DNA from: Burkholderia cepacia
GTDB lineage: Bacteria; Pseudomonadota; Gammaproteobacteria; Burkholderiales; Burkholderiaceae
DNA length: 64,000 nucleotides
Assembly (NCBI RefSeq): GCF_029962485.1
Contig: NZ_CP073639.1
Span: 248,001 to 312,000 of the forward strand
Direction: 5' to 3'
Of this stretch, positions 28,319 through 37,426 are shown in pieces (the first letter of the stretch is position 1; the number at the start of each line of letters is the position of its first letter). A program made the translations under genes and the position numbers. The notes beneath the pieces were generated by a model. That model searched no databases and was not told the origin of the DNA. It saw only the letters and a program-made list of their open reading frames with translations.

Positions 28319-30625
28319 ATGACTGATCTCTCGCGCACACGCGCCGGCAACTACGTGACGGCCGTGATGCTGGTCGCGATCGCAACCGTGCTGCAGGCGC
28401 TCGCGATCCGCTTCGGTGGCGTCAACCTGCCGCTCGTGCTGTATTACCCGCTGCTTGCGGGTGTCGCATGGGCGACGTCGTTCCTGTTCGGCATGGTCGC
28501 GACCGTGGTCAGCGGCCTGCTCGTCTGGACGCTGTTCCTGTCCGACCCTGCCGCCTATACGCAGCCGCTGCCCGAGCGGCTCGTGCGCCTCGGCACTTTC
28601 GTGCTGGTTTGCGCGCTCGCGTGTGCGATCGCGTCGATGCTGCGTCATGCGCGACTCACCAACGACGCCGCCAGCCGGCGTGAAGCGGCTTCGCGCCGGC
28701 GGCTCGACGCCGTGCTGCAGGCGCTGCCGCACGGCGTGATCGCCACCGATACGAACGGGCGGCTCAGCTACCTCAACGCAGCGGCTGCCGCGCTCGTCGG
28801 TTGCCGGCCGGAAGACGCAATCGGCCGTGCCGCGCGCGACGTGTTGCGGATCGTGGATCGCGATGGCCGGCGCGTCAGCGCGACGCCGCTCGATCTTGCG
28901 CTCGGTGGCGCGGGTGTCGTGTCGGATCGCCACTGGCTGCAGGCGAACGGCGGCGAGCCGGTGCCCGTCGTCGAGGTTGCGTCGCCACTCGGCGATGCGG
29001 ACGGCAACGTCGACGGCGCCGTGCTGCTGCTGCGCAACGCTGGCGCCGATCGCGCGCGCGCCGACGCGGCACGGCTGCTGCGCGCCGTCGTCGACGCATC
29101 GCCGGACGCGATCGTCGGCATCGACATCGACGGCCGCGTCGTCAGCTGGAACCCGGCCGCGCAGCGCATGTTCGGCTACAAGGAAAGCGATGCACGCGGG
29201 CGCGCATTCGAATCGCTGATCGCGATGCGTTGGCTGAAGCGCAAACCGTTTGCCGAAGCGTTGGAGGACATGCGCGAAGCGGTCGGGCCGATCGACCTGC
29301 TGTGTGTGCGGCGTGACGGCCGGCGCGTTCGCGCGACGGTGTCGGCGGGCCCGGTGCGCGGCGACGCGCACGCGTGCGTCGCGCTGTCGTTGACGCTGCG
29401 CGAAACCGGCGCGCAACGCCGCCGGGACTTGCGCGCGCAACGTTCGCTGCAGGGTGCGCGCGACGCACGCGACCAGGCCGATACGTCGAACCGCCTGAAG
29501 GACGAACTGTTGGCGACGGTGTCGCACGAACTGCGCACGCCACTGAACGTGATCTACGGCTGGGTCGAGGTGCTGCGCAATTCGGGCGAAAGCGCCCTGC
29601 AGCAGCAGGCCATCGATGCGATCGACCGTAGCGCCCGTTCGCTCACGCGGATGGTCGGCGACATCCTCGATGCGTCGTCGCTCGCGACCGGCAAGCTGCA
29701 GCTCGACGCGATGCCGGTGGATCTCGTGAAATTGTTCTCCGATTCGGTCGGGGCGTTCCAGACGGCCGCTTCGTCGGCCGGCATCGTGCTCGAGTTCCAC
29801 TGTGCGGCAACGACCTGCGTCGTATCGGGCGATGCCGAGCGGCTGCGGCAGATGCTGTCGAACCTCGTGTCGAATGCGCTCAAGTTCACGCCGGGCAGCG
29901 GTCGCGTGACGGTCGGGCTCGTGCGCGACGGCACGCAGGCCGTGCTGACCGTGTCCGACACGGGGCAGGGCATCGTGCCGGCATTCCTGCCGTACGTGTT
30001 CGACATGTTCCGCCGCGCTGACGATTCGCCGGCGTCGCCGCGGCGCGGGCTGGGCCTCGGCCTGTCGATCGTGCGGCATATCGCCGAGCTGCATGGCGGC
30101 AGCGTGACCGCCAGGAGCGCGGGCCGCAATCGCGGCGCGACGTTTGCGGTGACGCTGCCGGCCGGCTGGCACGCGAACGGCGCGAGCGCGTGGGGGATCG
30201 CCCATGCGGACGGTCATCGCGATGCGCCGCTGCTCGACGCGCAACGCATCCTGATCGTCGACGACGATGCGACGACGCGCGAAAGCCTCACGGCCGCGCT
30301 GACGACGTTCGGTGCGGCCGTCGCGATCGCGTCGACGGGCCGCGAGGCGCTCGCCGTGGCCGCGGGCATGCGGCCGACCGTCGTGCTGTCGGATCTCGCG
30401 ATGCCGGACGGCGACGGCTTCTGGCTGCTCGATGCGTTACGGCGTGAGGGCACGAACGGCAACAATTGCCCGCCCGATGTGCGCGTGCTGGCCGTCACCG
30501 CGCATGCGGGCCTTGCCGACGAACGCCGCGCGCTCGAAGCCGGGTTCGACGGCTATCTGTGCAAGCCGGTCGACGTGCGGGCGCTGGCGGATAAGATCGT
30601 GCGCGTGACGCGGCACGACTCGTGA
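28319..30625 (+). CDS. hybrid sensor histidine kinase
   Basis: 768 residues: N-terminal DUF4118-like membrane domain with about four helices (1-115), two PAS domains (about 128-245 and 255-375), HisKA with the phosphoacceptor His in VSHELRTPLN, HATPase (NLVSNALKFTPGSG, RGLGLGLSIV) and a C-terminal receiver (phosphoacceptor Asp in LSDLAMPDGDG). It would sense a small molecule, redox or membrane signal and pass phosphate to the sigma-54 regulator encoded just upstream. No heme-binding His motif was identified in the PAS domains by eye. Confidence 0.9.
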   Translation: MTDLSRTRAGNYVTAVMLVAIATVLQALAIRFGGVNLPLVLYYPLLAGVAWATSFLFGMVATVVSGLLVWTLFLSDPAAYTQPLPERLVRLGTFVLVCALACAIASMLRHARLTNDAASRREAASRRRLDAVLQALPHGVIATDTNGRLSYLNAAAAALVGCRPEDAIGRAARDVLRIVDRDGRRVSATPLDLALGGAGVVSDRHWLQANGGEPVPVVEVASPLGDADGNVDGAVLLLRNAGADRARADAARLLRAVVDASPDAIVGIDIDGRVVSWNPAAQRMFGYKESDARGRAFESLIAMRWLKRKPFAEALEDMREAVGPIDLLCVRRDGRRVRATVSAGPVRGDAHACVALSLTLRETGAQRRRDLRAQRSLQGARDARDQADTSNRLKDELLATVSHELRTPLNVIYGWVEVLRNSGESALQQQAIDAIDRSARSLTRMVGDILDASSLATGKLQLDAMPVDLVKLFSDSVGAFQTAASSAGIVLEFHCAATTCVVSGDAERLRQMLSNLVSNALKFTPGSGRVTVGLVRDGTQAVLTVSDTGQGIVPAFLPYVFDMFRRADDSPASPRRGLGLGLSIVRHIAELHGGSVTARSAGRNRGATFAVTLPAGWHANGASAWGIAHADGHRDAPLLDAQRILIVDDDATTRESLTAALTTFGAAVAIASTGREALAVAAGMRPTVVLSDLAMPDGDGFWLLDALRREGTNGNNCPPDVRVLAVTAHAGLADERRALEAGFDGYLCKPVDVRALADKIVRVTRHDS

Positions 30626-30846
30626 TGCCGAGGTCGTTCGGACGATCGCGTGCCGAGGCGGCACATGGCCCTTACGTCCGCTTCGATTGCGACAGGCGTT
30701 CGAGCGGATGCGTGTCGAAACGAGAAACAGCCGACGCGCGAAATGCGTGCCCAAAACTTTCCGCTGGCTTGTAAAAAAGCGACCCCGATACGTTGCGCGA
30801 CGGGGTACGAACCCGCGAAAGCCGCGACACGACGTGCGTGGCCGGA

Positions 30847-30862
30847 CTGGCACGAAAGCTGC
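30847..30862 (+). promoter_or_regulatory. sigma-54 (-24/-12) promoter for rpoN2
   Basis: CTGGCACG-AAAG-CTGC matches the sigma-54 consensus (YTGGCACG-N4-TTGC) at all but one position, with GG and GC exactly 10 bases apart. It lies 50 bases before the rpoN start at 30913, giving a ~40-nt leader that contains the GGAGG site. This implies sigma-54-dependent transcription of this rpoN copy. Confidence 0.7.
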
Positions 30863-30912
30863 GTGAATCCTGTAGACGAAATATCGCGAACGAACCGTCA
30901 GGAGGACTTTTG

Positions 30913-32346
30913 ATGTCCATCACGCTTGCGCTACAGGTGCGTCAGCATCTGGCACTTACGCCAAGGCTTCAGCAGTCGCTGCGGCTGCTGCAGTTGTCGT
31001 CGCTCGAATTTCAACAGGAATTGCGGCAGGCGCTCGACATGAATCCGTTCCTCGAAGACGGCCAGGGTGACGAGGAAACCGCTGCCGGTGCACCGGGGCA
31101 GCCGACCGAAGCGGCCGCGCCCGAAGCGGCGCCAGAATCCGATGAAGTCCGCCCGCCGGACGGCGAGGTCCCGTTGACGGCCGCGCCCGCGCCGCGCGGC
31201 TCGGGCCGCCAGGGCGACGATGCGGAAGGTTTGTCGCCGGGCGAGTGGATGGCCGCCGAGCCGTCGTTGCATCAGCAACTGCGCGATGCGCTCAGGCTTT
31301 ACCCGCTGAACAAGCGCGATCGCGAAGCCGCACGCATCGTGATCGACGCGCTCGACGACGACGGCTACCTGCGGCAAACGTTGCCTGAACTGCTGATTGC
31401 GGCCGACCCGGCGCTGCTGCTGTCGGAGCAGGATCTAGCGGTCGCGCTGCGCCTCGTGCAGATGCTCGACCGCCCGGGCATGGCCGCGCGTTCGCTGTCC
31501 GAATGCCTCGTGCTGCAGCTCGACGCGATGCCGGCCGGCACGCCGGCGCTTGCGGAAGCGAAGGCGATCGCATGCGAGCATCTCGAACGGCTGGCACGCC
31601 GCGAGACGGCCGAGATCCAGCGGCGCATCGGCTGCAACCAGCAGACGATGCAGGCGGCCTGCGCGCTGGTGCGCGGGCTCGACCCGCGCCCCGGCGATCA
31701 CTACGGCAGCACGCGCGGCGACTACGTGGTGCCTGACGTGATCGTGCGCCAGGTGCGCGACGACTGGATCGTGACGATCAATCCGGCTGTGTTGCCGCGC
31801 GCGCGCTTGCACGAGCGCTACGCGACACTCTTCGCGCAGTCGAGCGGCGAGCGCGATTCGCCGCTCGGCCAGCAATTGCAGGAAGCGCGCTGGTTGATTC
31901 GCAACGTGCAGAAGCGCTTCGACACGATCCAGCGCGTCGGTGAATGCATCGTCGCGCGGCAACGCGACTTCTTCCGCTACGGCGAGATTGCGCTGAAGCC
32001 GCTCGTGCTGCGCGACATCGCGGAAGCACTCGACTTGCACGAATCGACCGTGTCGCGCGCGACCGGCAACAAGTACATGGCCACGCCGCACGGCACGTTC
32101 GAGTTCAAGCATTTCTTCCCGCGCAAGCTCGAGGCGGCAGGCAAGGGCGTGTGCTCGGCCGCGGCCGCGAAGGTGCTGATCCGCGACATGATCGCGGCCG
32201 AGCGGCATACCGATCCGTTGTCCGACGTCGCGCTCACGCACAATCTCGAGGGCCGCGGCATTCTGCTGGCGCGCCGCACCGTGACGAAGTATCGCCAGGC
32301 GATGAAGATTCCGCCGGCCGATCTGCGTCGGCGCGACGCCGCGTGA
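30913..32346 (+). CDS. rpoN: RNA polymerase sigma-54 factor (second copy, RpoN2 type)
   Basis: 477 residues. Region I is typical (LALQVRQHLALTPRLQQSLRLLQLS), followed by an acidic region II, the core-binding domain and the C-terminal DNA-binding part with HESTVSRATGNKY and the RpoN box ARRTVTKYR (453-461). CAGGAGG precedes ATG 30913. Burkholderia usually carries a housekeeping rpoN beside lptB, hpf and ptsN genes; that context is absent, so this is the auxiliary copy. Its position behind a sigma-54 activator and kinase, with a sigma-54-type promoter, suggests autoregulation. Confidence 0.9.
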   Translation: MSITLALQVRQHLALTPRLQQSLRLLQLSSLEFQQELRQALDMNPFLEDGQGDEETAAGAPGQPTEAAAPEAAPESDEVRPPDGEVPLTAAPAPRGSGRQGDDAEGLSPGEWMAAEPSLHQQLRDALRLYPLNKRDREAARIVIDALDDDGYLRQTLPELLIAADPALLLSEQDLAVALRLVQMLDRPGMAARSLSECLVLQLDAMPAGTPALAEAKAIACEHLERLARRETAEIQRRIGCNQQTMQAACALVRGLDPRPGDHYGSTRGDYVVPDVIVRQVRDDWIVTINPAVLPRARLHERYATLFAQSSGERDSPLGQQLQEARWLIRNVQKRFDTIQRVGECIVARQRDFFRYGEIALKPLVLRDIAEALDLHESTVSRATGNKYMATPHGTFEFKHFFPRKLEAAGKGVCSAAAAKVLIRDMIAAERHTDPLSDVALTHNLEGRGILLARRTVTKYRQAMKIPPADLRRRDAA

Positions 32347-32502
32347 CTGTCGCCGTGCAGGAGAAATGGCCGATCGGCTCGATGAGCGGGAACGAGCCAG
32401 GGACAATCGCCGCCGCGCCGGTGCGCGGCACACCGGAACGCCCGCACGATGCGTGACCGAAAACGACGTGCGGTGACAAGCGCGGTCATCCAGGAGGTAT
32501 CG

Positions 32503-32664
32503 ATGCTTCGATACGCGATCATCTTTTTCATCATCGCGATTGTCGCGGGCGTATTCGGCTTCGGCGGCATCGCCGCCGGCGCTGCCGAGATCGCGAAGAT
32601 CCTGTTCTACATTTTCATCGTGATCTTCGTGGTCACGCTGCTGCTGGGCGTCGTGCGACGATGA
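32503..32664 (+). CDS. DUF1328 small membrane protein
   Basis: 53 residues, two membrane helices ([20 protein letters not shown] and [18 protein letters not shown]), the hallmark of the DUF1328/YtjA family. AGGAGGT precedes ATG 32503. Its stop overlaps the next ATG (ATGA). Function unknown; homologues are common in stress-regulated operons. Confidence 0.85.
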   Translation: MLRYAIIFFIIAIVAGVFGFGGIAAGAAEIAKILFYIFIVIFVVTLLLGVVRR

Positions 32665-32909
32665 GCCGTACGCCCGACCGCTCGCAGCGCGTCGCGGAAC
32701 TCGAGCACGCGCTCGCGAACGGTTTCCCGTCGCAGTCGGCTGTCGTCGTGCATACGGACCACACATCGGGGCGGCTGACGATCCAGGTGTCGTGGGTGCG
32801 CGAGCCAACCGACGAAGGCGTGCGCGCATGGCGCTGCACGTCGAGGCCGCGCCGTTGCCGCGTCGCACGATGCCGTCAACGGAGAAACGAGCATGCTGAC
32901 TGCCCATGA
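32661..32909 (+). CDS. small hypothetical protein coupled to DUF1328
   Basis: 82 residues. The first ~50 ([20 protein letters not shown], then [20 protein letters not shown]) look like a folded alpha/beta domain, while the last ~28 are Cys/Arg-rich ([17 protein letters not shown]) and look like out-of-frame reading. It starts in an ATGA overlap with the DUF1328 gene and runs 17 bases into the next gene. A frameshift near 32830 or a naturally odd C-terminus are both possible. Confidence 0.5.
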   Translation: MSRTPDRSQRVAELEHALANGFPSQSAVVVHTDHTSGRLTIQVSWVREPTDEGVRAWRCTSRPRRCRVARCRQRRNEHADCP

Positions 32910-33126
32910 ACTTGCCACGCTGTTCCTCGCGTATCGCGCGCCGGAACAGATTCAGATCGACCGCGAGGACGTTGTCGCGCTGGTCGAGCAGCATCTGATC
33001 GTGATGCAACGCGACAACGCGTCGGGCGAGCGCCGGCCCGCGCTGACGGCCAGCGGGCTGTCGGTCGTGCGGCGCGTGCAGCGGCACGACGAGAGCGAGT
33101 CCGGGTCCGACATCACCGACGCATGA
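32893..33126 (+). CDS. small hypothetical protein
   Basis: 77 residues starting [21 protein letters not shown], helical, with a wHTH-like middle (DVVALVEQHLIVMQRDN, RPALTASGLSVVRRVQ) that could be a small winged helix or a structural protein. GGAG lies upstream of ATG 32893. It overlaps the end of the preceding gene. Function unknown. Confidence 0.6.
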   Translation: MLTAHELATLFLAYRAPEQIQIDREDVVALVEQHLIVMQRDNASGERRPALTASGLSVVRRVQRHDESESGSDITDA

Positions 33127-33184
33127 CGCACGAAAGCGGCGCGCATTTTTGCCTTGTCGTCGCAGACAGGCACTGGGGGCCATC

Positions 33185-33427
33185 ATGCAACAGCAACAGG
33201 ACGCACAGATCCGCGACCCGTATCGCGGCCACGAGATCCGCGTGTGGGCACGGCGCAACGACAGCGGCGCGTGGCGCGACGAGGTACAGGTGTATGTCCG
33301 CGGCGAGCGCATCGAGCTGGCCGCGCCGCCGGCCGCCGGGCCCGAGTGGCTGACCGAGAACGAAGCGCTGCTCGCAGGTGTCGAGCGCGGCCGCTATCTG
33401 ATCGACAAGCGCATCGACGACGACTGA
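33185..33427 (+). CDS. small hypothetical protein, paralogue of 24889 gene
   Basis: 80 residues. HEIRVWARRNDSGAW and PEWLTENEALLAGVERGR match the protein at 24889-25107, giving two family members 8 kb apart. A G-rich ribosome site lies 6 nt before ATG 33185. Last of the small genes following rpoN2. Function unknown. Confidence 0.65.
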   Translation: MQQQQDAQIRDPYRGHEIRVWARRNDSGAWRDEVQVYVRGERIELAAPPAAGPEWLTENEALLAGVERGRYLIDKRIDDD

Positions 33428-33455
33428 CCGGAACGGTTGCGCCGATCCCGACGGC

Positions 33456-34130
33456 TCAGGGCCGCGCGGCAATTTCGTCGAGATGCCACAGCAGGTCGGC
33501 CGGGTCGTCATACACGCGCAGTGCGCCAGCGCGCTCCAGCTCATCGCTGCCGTAGCCGCCCGACAGCAGCCCGACGCCGAGCGCACGGCAGCGGGCGGCG
33601 GCGAGCATGTCCCAGATACTGTCGCCGACCACGACCGTGTGTTCGATCGGCACGTTCAGTTGCGCGGCCGCGGTCAGGAACAGGTCGGGGTCCGGCTTCG
33701 CATACTTGACCTGGTCGCGCGTGACGACCACCTGCTTCGCCGGATCGACGCCGAGTGCTTCGAGATTGATGGCGGCCGTTTCCATCCGCCCGCTGGTGGC
33801 GATCGCCCAGCGGATGCCCGCGCTCGACAGCGCGGCCAGCAGTTCACGCGCGCCCGGCAGTGGGCGCACCTGCGCGCGCAGCCGCTGGTAGGCGGCTGCA
33901 TGCAGCCGCGCGAGGCGCTCGACGCGCTCGGCGTCGATATCGCCCGCCGTCTCGCGCAGCAGCTGATTCAGGAACAGGCCGCCGCTCATCCCGATCTTGC
34001 GGTGGATGCGCCACACCGACAGTTCGATGCCCTCGGCATCGAGCGCCTCCTTCCACGCGAGCACGTGCTGATAGACGCTGTCGACGAGCGTGCCGTCGAG
34101 ATCGAACAGAAATGACGTTTCAATGCGCAT
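33456..34130 (-). CDS. HAD-family phosphatase
   Basis: 224-residue haloacid dehalogenase-superfamily hydrolase. Motif I (FLFDLDGTLVDS, nucleophile Asp), motif II (AIATSGRME), motif III (KYAKPDPDLF) and motif IV (VVVGDSIWDM) are intact, with a helical cap between I and II as in phosphoglycolate phosphatase / beta-phosphoglucomutase relatives. GGAG lies 6 nt before ATG 34130. Substrate is unknown. Divergent from the SotB-type exporter gene. Confidence 0.85.
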   Translation of the reverse strand: MRIETSFLFDLDGTLVDSVYQHVLAWKEALDAEGIELSVWRIHRKIGMSGGLFLNQLLRETAGDIDAERVERLARLHAAAYQRLRAQVRPLPGARELLAALSSAGIRWAIATSGRMETAAINLEALGVDPAKQVVVTRDQVKYAKPDPDLFLTAAAQLNVPIEHTVVVGDSIWDMLAAARCRALGVGLLSGGYGSDELERAGALRVYDDPADLLWHLDEIAARP

Positions 34131-34359
34131 GTGAATCTCCTGGTCCGGTGACAATCGGGCGAAGCGTCCGCAAAAAATCCTGGCCGATACATTATCGGCG
34201 CATGGCCGTGTCATCGCCATGTCCCGCCGCCGCGCCATGCCGCGTCGTGTCATGTGCCGCTGGTACAATCGCGCCGATGTGCCGCGCCGGGCCTTCCTCA
34301 TCGGGTCCGCGCCATACGCACCGTATGCGCCCCCAACCCTCGTCTCGTCGATCCCACGC

Positions 34360-35556
34360 ATGGCAACACCGGACGCCATCAGTTCCAGGCACTCGTGGTG
34401 GGGCGTACTGGCCCTGGCACTTACCGCCTTCATTTTCAACACCACCGAATTCGTACCGGTCGCGCTGCTCAGCGCGATCGGCGACAGCCTGCAGATGCAG
34501 CCGACCGCCGTCGGCCTGATGCTGACGATTTACGCGTGGGCCGTTGCCGTCGTGTCGCTGCCGCTGACGTTCGTCACGCGGCACGTCGAGCGGCGCAAGC
34601 TGCTGGTCGGCGCGTTGCTGGTGTTCATCGGCAGCCACATCGTGACCGGCGTCGCATGGAATTTCACGGTGCTGATGATCGGCCGGCTCGGCATCGCGTG
34701 CGCGCATGCGGTGTTCTGGTCGATTTCCGTCCCGCTCGCGGTGCGGCTCGCGCCGAGCGACCGCAAAAGCCGTGCGCTGAGCCTGATCGCGATGGGCTCG
34801 GCGATCGCGATGGTCGCCGGCATTCCGCTCGGGCGCGTGATCGGCGAGGCGTTCGGCTGGCGCGTCACGTTCCTGATCATCGCGGGCGCCGCGGGCGGTG
34901 CGGCGCTGTTGCTGCGCGCCGCGTTGCCGGTCCTGCCGAGCCAGGGCGCCGGGTCGCTGAGCAGCATCGGCGTGTTCCTGCGCAAGCCGGCACTGGTGGC
35001 GCTTTATGCGATCACCGTACTGGTCGTGTCCGCGCACTTCACGTCGTACACGTATATCGAGCCGTTCGTCCAGAGCGTGAACCATGCGAGCAGCAGCCGG
35101 ATCACGTACGTGCTGATCCTGTTCGGCGTCGCCGGCCTGCCGGCAGCGGTCTGCTTCAATCGCGTGTACCCGCGCGAGCCCGACAAATTCCTGCTGGCGT
35201 CGATCGTCGCGCTGTCGGGCTGCCTGCTGATCCTGTTTCCGTGCGCGCTGAACATCGTCACGCTGTCCGTGCATACGCTGGTCTGGGGCGGGGCGATCGT
35301 CTGCTTCGGCCTCGCGATGCAGGCATGGGTGCTGAAGCTGGCACCGGAGGCGACCGACCTCGCGGTGTCGATTTTCTCCGGGCTGTACAACGTCGGCATC
35401 GGCGCGGGCGCGCTGATCGGCAACCATATCGCCGGCGACTACGGGCTGCCGTGGGTCGGCACGTTCGGCGGTGTGGTCGGCGCGTGCGCGGTCGGGATCG
35501 CGTGGATCGCGCTACGGCTTCACGCGAAGCGGGAGGCGGCGGCCGCGGCGCCGTGA
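34360..35556 (+). CDS. sotB: SotB-type MFS sugar efflux transporter
   Basis: 398-residue, 12-helix major facilitator. AFIFNTTEFVPVALLS in helix 1, ERRKLLVGALLVFIGSH after helix 2 and GIGAGALIGN in a late helix closely follow SotB/YdeA sugar and arabinose exporters, which relieve sugar or IPTG accumulation. The open frame extends to 34219, but the upstream residues are Arg/Pro-rich; ATG 34360 starts the conserved part, with only a weak Shine-Dalgarno. Confidence 0.85.
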   Translation: MATPDAISSRHSWWGVLALALTAFIFNTTEFVPVALLSAIGDSLQMQPTAVGLMLTIYAWAVAVVSLPLTFVTRHVERRKLLVGALLVFIGSHIVTGVAWNFTVLMIGRLGIACAHAVFWSISVPLAVRLAPSDRKSRALSLIAMGSAIAMVAGIPLGRVIGEAFGWRVTFLIIAGAAGGAALLLRAALPVLPSQGAGSLSSIGVFLRKPALVALYAITVLVVSAHFTSYTYIEPFVQSVNHASSSRITYVLILFGVAGLPAAVCFNRVYPREPDKFLLASIVALSGCLLILFPCALNIVTLSVHTLVWGGAIVCFGLAMQAWVLKLAPEATDLAVSIFSGLYNVGIGAGALIGNHIAGDYGLPWVGTFGGVVGACAVGIAWIALRLHAKREAAAAAP

Positions 35557-35584
35557 AGCCGCGCCGCGGATCGCGCCCGGCGTG

Positions 35585-36361
35585 TCATGCAACCGAATAG
35601 CCGCCGTCGGCCACGAGCGCATGCCCCGACACATAGCTGGAATCGTCCGATGCGAGAAACGCGACGATCGTCGCCATTTCCTCGGCGGAGCCCCATCGCC
35701 CCGCCGGTGTCGACGCGGCAAACGCCTGTTGCGCGTCATCCGACGGCCAGATGCCGCGATGATGGAACGGCGTTTCGATCAACCCCGGGCACAGCGCGTT
35801 GACGCGGACGCCGCGCTTGAACCACTCGATCGACGCCGTCTTCGTCATCCCGATCACCGCGTGCTTGCTCGCGATATAGACCGACGCATTCTCGAAGCCG
35901 ATCAGGCCGCCCATCGACGCGTTGTTGATGATGCTGCCCGACCCCTGGCGCAGCATGATCTCGGCCGCGTACTTCATCGAGTTGAAGACGCCGCGCACGT
36001 TCGGTTCGAACACCTTGTCGAAAGTCTCGGCATTCTGCTCGAGCAGCGGCGCGAACACGCCTTCCGTGCCGGCATTGTTGAACGCGATGTCGAGGCGACC
36101 GTAGGTCGATACCGTGTAATCGAAGAGCTTGCGCAGAGCGTCTTCGTTCGCGACGTCCGCGGCGAATGCGCGGGCTTCGCCGCCGGCCGTCACGATCTCG
36201 TCGACCAGTCGATCGAGTTCGGTCTTGCGCCGGGCGCTGACGACGACCTTCGCGCCGCGTCGCGCGAGTTCGATCGCCGACGCACGGCCGATGCCGGAAC
36301 TGGCGCCCGTCACCACGGCGACGCGGCCTACGAGTTGGGCGGTTTGCGTGCTTGCGTTCAT
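35585..36361 (-). CDS. short-chain dehydrogenase/reductase
   Basis: 258-residue classical SDR. NAD(P)-binding TGASSGIG (near residue 19), NNAG, the catalytic Ser in NNASMGG and YIASK (Tyr-x3-Lys) are all present; the end VADGGYSVA is typical. Substrate is not apparent. It is divergent from the LysR gene at 36520, which probably controls it through the palindrome at 36465-36483. Confidence 0.88.
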   Translation of the reverse strand: MNASTQTAQLVGRVAVVTGASSGIGRASAIELARRGAKVVVSARRKTELDRLVDEIVTAGGEARAFAADVANEDALRKLFDYTVSTYGRLDIAFNNAGTEGVFAPLLEQNAETFDKVFEPNVRGVFNSMKYAAEIMLRQGSGSIINNASMGGLIGFENASVYIASKHAVIGMTKTASIEWFKRGVRVNALCPGLIETPFHHRGIWPSDDAQQAFAASTPAGRWGSAEEMATIVAFLASDDSSYVSGHALVADGGYSVA

Positions 36362-36464
36362 GATGCGTTGCTCCTGAGGGGTTGACCATCCACGTCAATG
36401 CGACGTCTGGTGCTCATTGTGGTCGCTCGACCGTCGCAATAAAATGGAACAATCACGCATTCAG

Positions 36465-36483
36465 AATTCCTGATTTCGGAATT
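36465..36483. promoter_or_regulatory. LysR-type operator between SDR and lysR
   Basis: Perfect interrupted palindrome AATTCC-N7-GGAATT, containing the T-N11-A LTTR box core, in the 158-bp divergent spacer and about 37 bases before the lysR start. The position is typical of an autoregulatory LTTR site. Confidence 0.55.
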
Positions 36484-36519
36484 AAACGCGTTGCTCCGGG
36501 AACGTCAGAAGGGTTCGCC

Positions 36520-37422
36520 ATGCTCAACCGACTCGATCTCCTCAAGGTCTTTGCCGCGACTGCCGCGGCGCCCACGTTCCGCGAGGCGGCGGCGCGTCTC
36601 GGCGTGTCGCCGCAGGTCGTGACGCGCGCGGTGCGCGAACTGGAGGAGATGCTCGGCGAAACGCTGTTTCACCGGACGACCCGCAGCATCCGGATCACTG
36701 CGTTCGGCCAGTCGTTCGCACGCGATGCGCAGGCGGCGCTTGCCACCGTCGACGGGCTGTTCGGGCCCGCGGCCGGCCAGGTCGACGAACCGGCTGGTAT
36801 CGTCAGGATCACGGCGCCGTCGGGCATGGGACGTCATTACGTGCAGCCGGTCCTGACCGACCTGATGCAGCGATATCCGGGCCTCGTGCCCGACCTGCGG
36901 CTGTCGGACGTGCCGTCGCCGGTGGTTGACGAACAGATCGACATCGGCGTGCGCGTCGGGGCGATCGGCGACAACCGCTTCGTCGCGCGCATGGTCGGGC
37001 CGTTGCCGATGTGGGTCGTGGGCGCGCCGTCGCTGATCGAGCGGCTGGGCGAGCCGAGGAACCGCAAGGAACTCGAAGCGATGCCGGCGACGTGCCTGAT
37101 CGACCGCGCGAGCGGCCGTGCGTGGCCATGGATCTTTCGCGGAGAGCAACAGTTCGTCCCGTCGTCGCCGGCCTATCTGACGGACGATACCGAGGCGGAG
37201 ATCGAGGCCGTGTGCGCCGGAGTGGGGTTCGGACAATGCTCGGAGTACCTGGTCAGGCCGCACGTCCGGAAGGGGCGCCTGGTGCGCCTGTTGCCGAGCC
37301 TCGAACCCGAGCCGTGGAAGCTGCACGTGTATCGGCCGCGGCGCGGCCCGATGCCGCGGCGTATCCGGGTGGTGTACGACGAACTGGTGGCGAAGCTCGC
37401 GCACGCAACGTCGCGGGGGTAG
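36520..37422 (+). CDS. LysR-family transcriptional regulator
   Basis: 300-residue LTTR of the CrgA/AaeR-like group: HTH at 1-60 (LLKVFAATAAAPTFREAAARLGVS), then an effector domain (GIVRITAPSGMGRHYVQP). ATG 36520 follows an AGAAGGG; the open frame upstream is spacer sequence. It is divergent from the SDR gene, its likely target. A strong hairpin follows its stop. Confidence 0.87.
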   Translation: MLNRLDLLKVFAATAAAPTFREAAARLGVSPQVVTRAVRELEEMLGETLFHRTTRSIRITAFGQSFARDAQAALATVDGLFGPAAGQVDEPAGIVRITAPSGMGRHYVQPVLTDLMQRYPGLVPDLRLSDVPSPVVDEQIDIGVRVGAIGDNRFVARMVGPLPMWVVGAPSLIERLGEPRNRKELEAMPATCLIDRASGRAWPWIFRGEQQFVPSSPAYLTDDTEAEIEAVCAGVGFGQCSEYLVRPHVRKGRLVRLLPSLEPEPWKLHVYRPRRGPMPRRIRVVYDELVAKLAHATSRG

Positions 37423-37426
37423 GCGA

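Noticed and set aside
26900..30244. 1114-residue minus-strand ORF
   Set aside because: Longest ORF in the area but purely antisense to the regulator and kinase genes, which have full domain sets.
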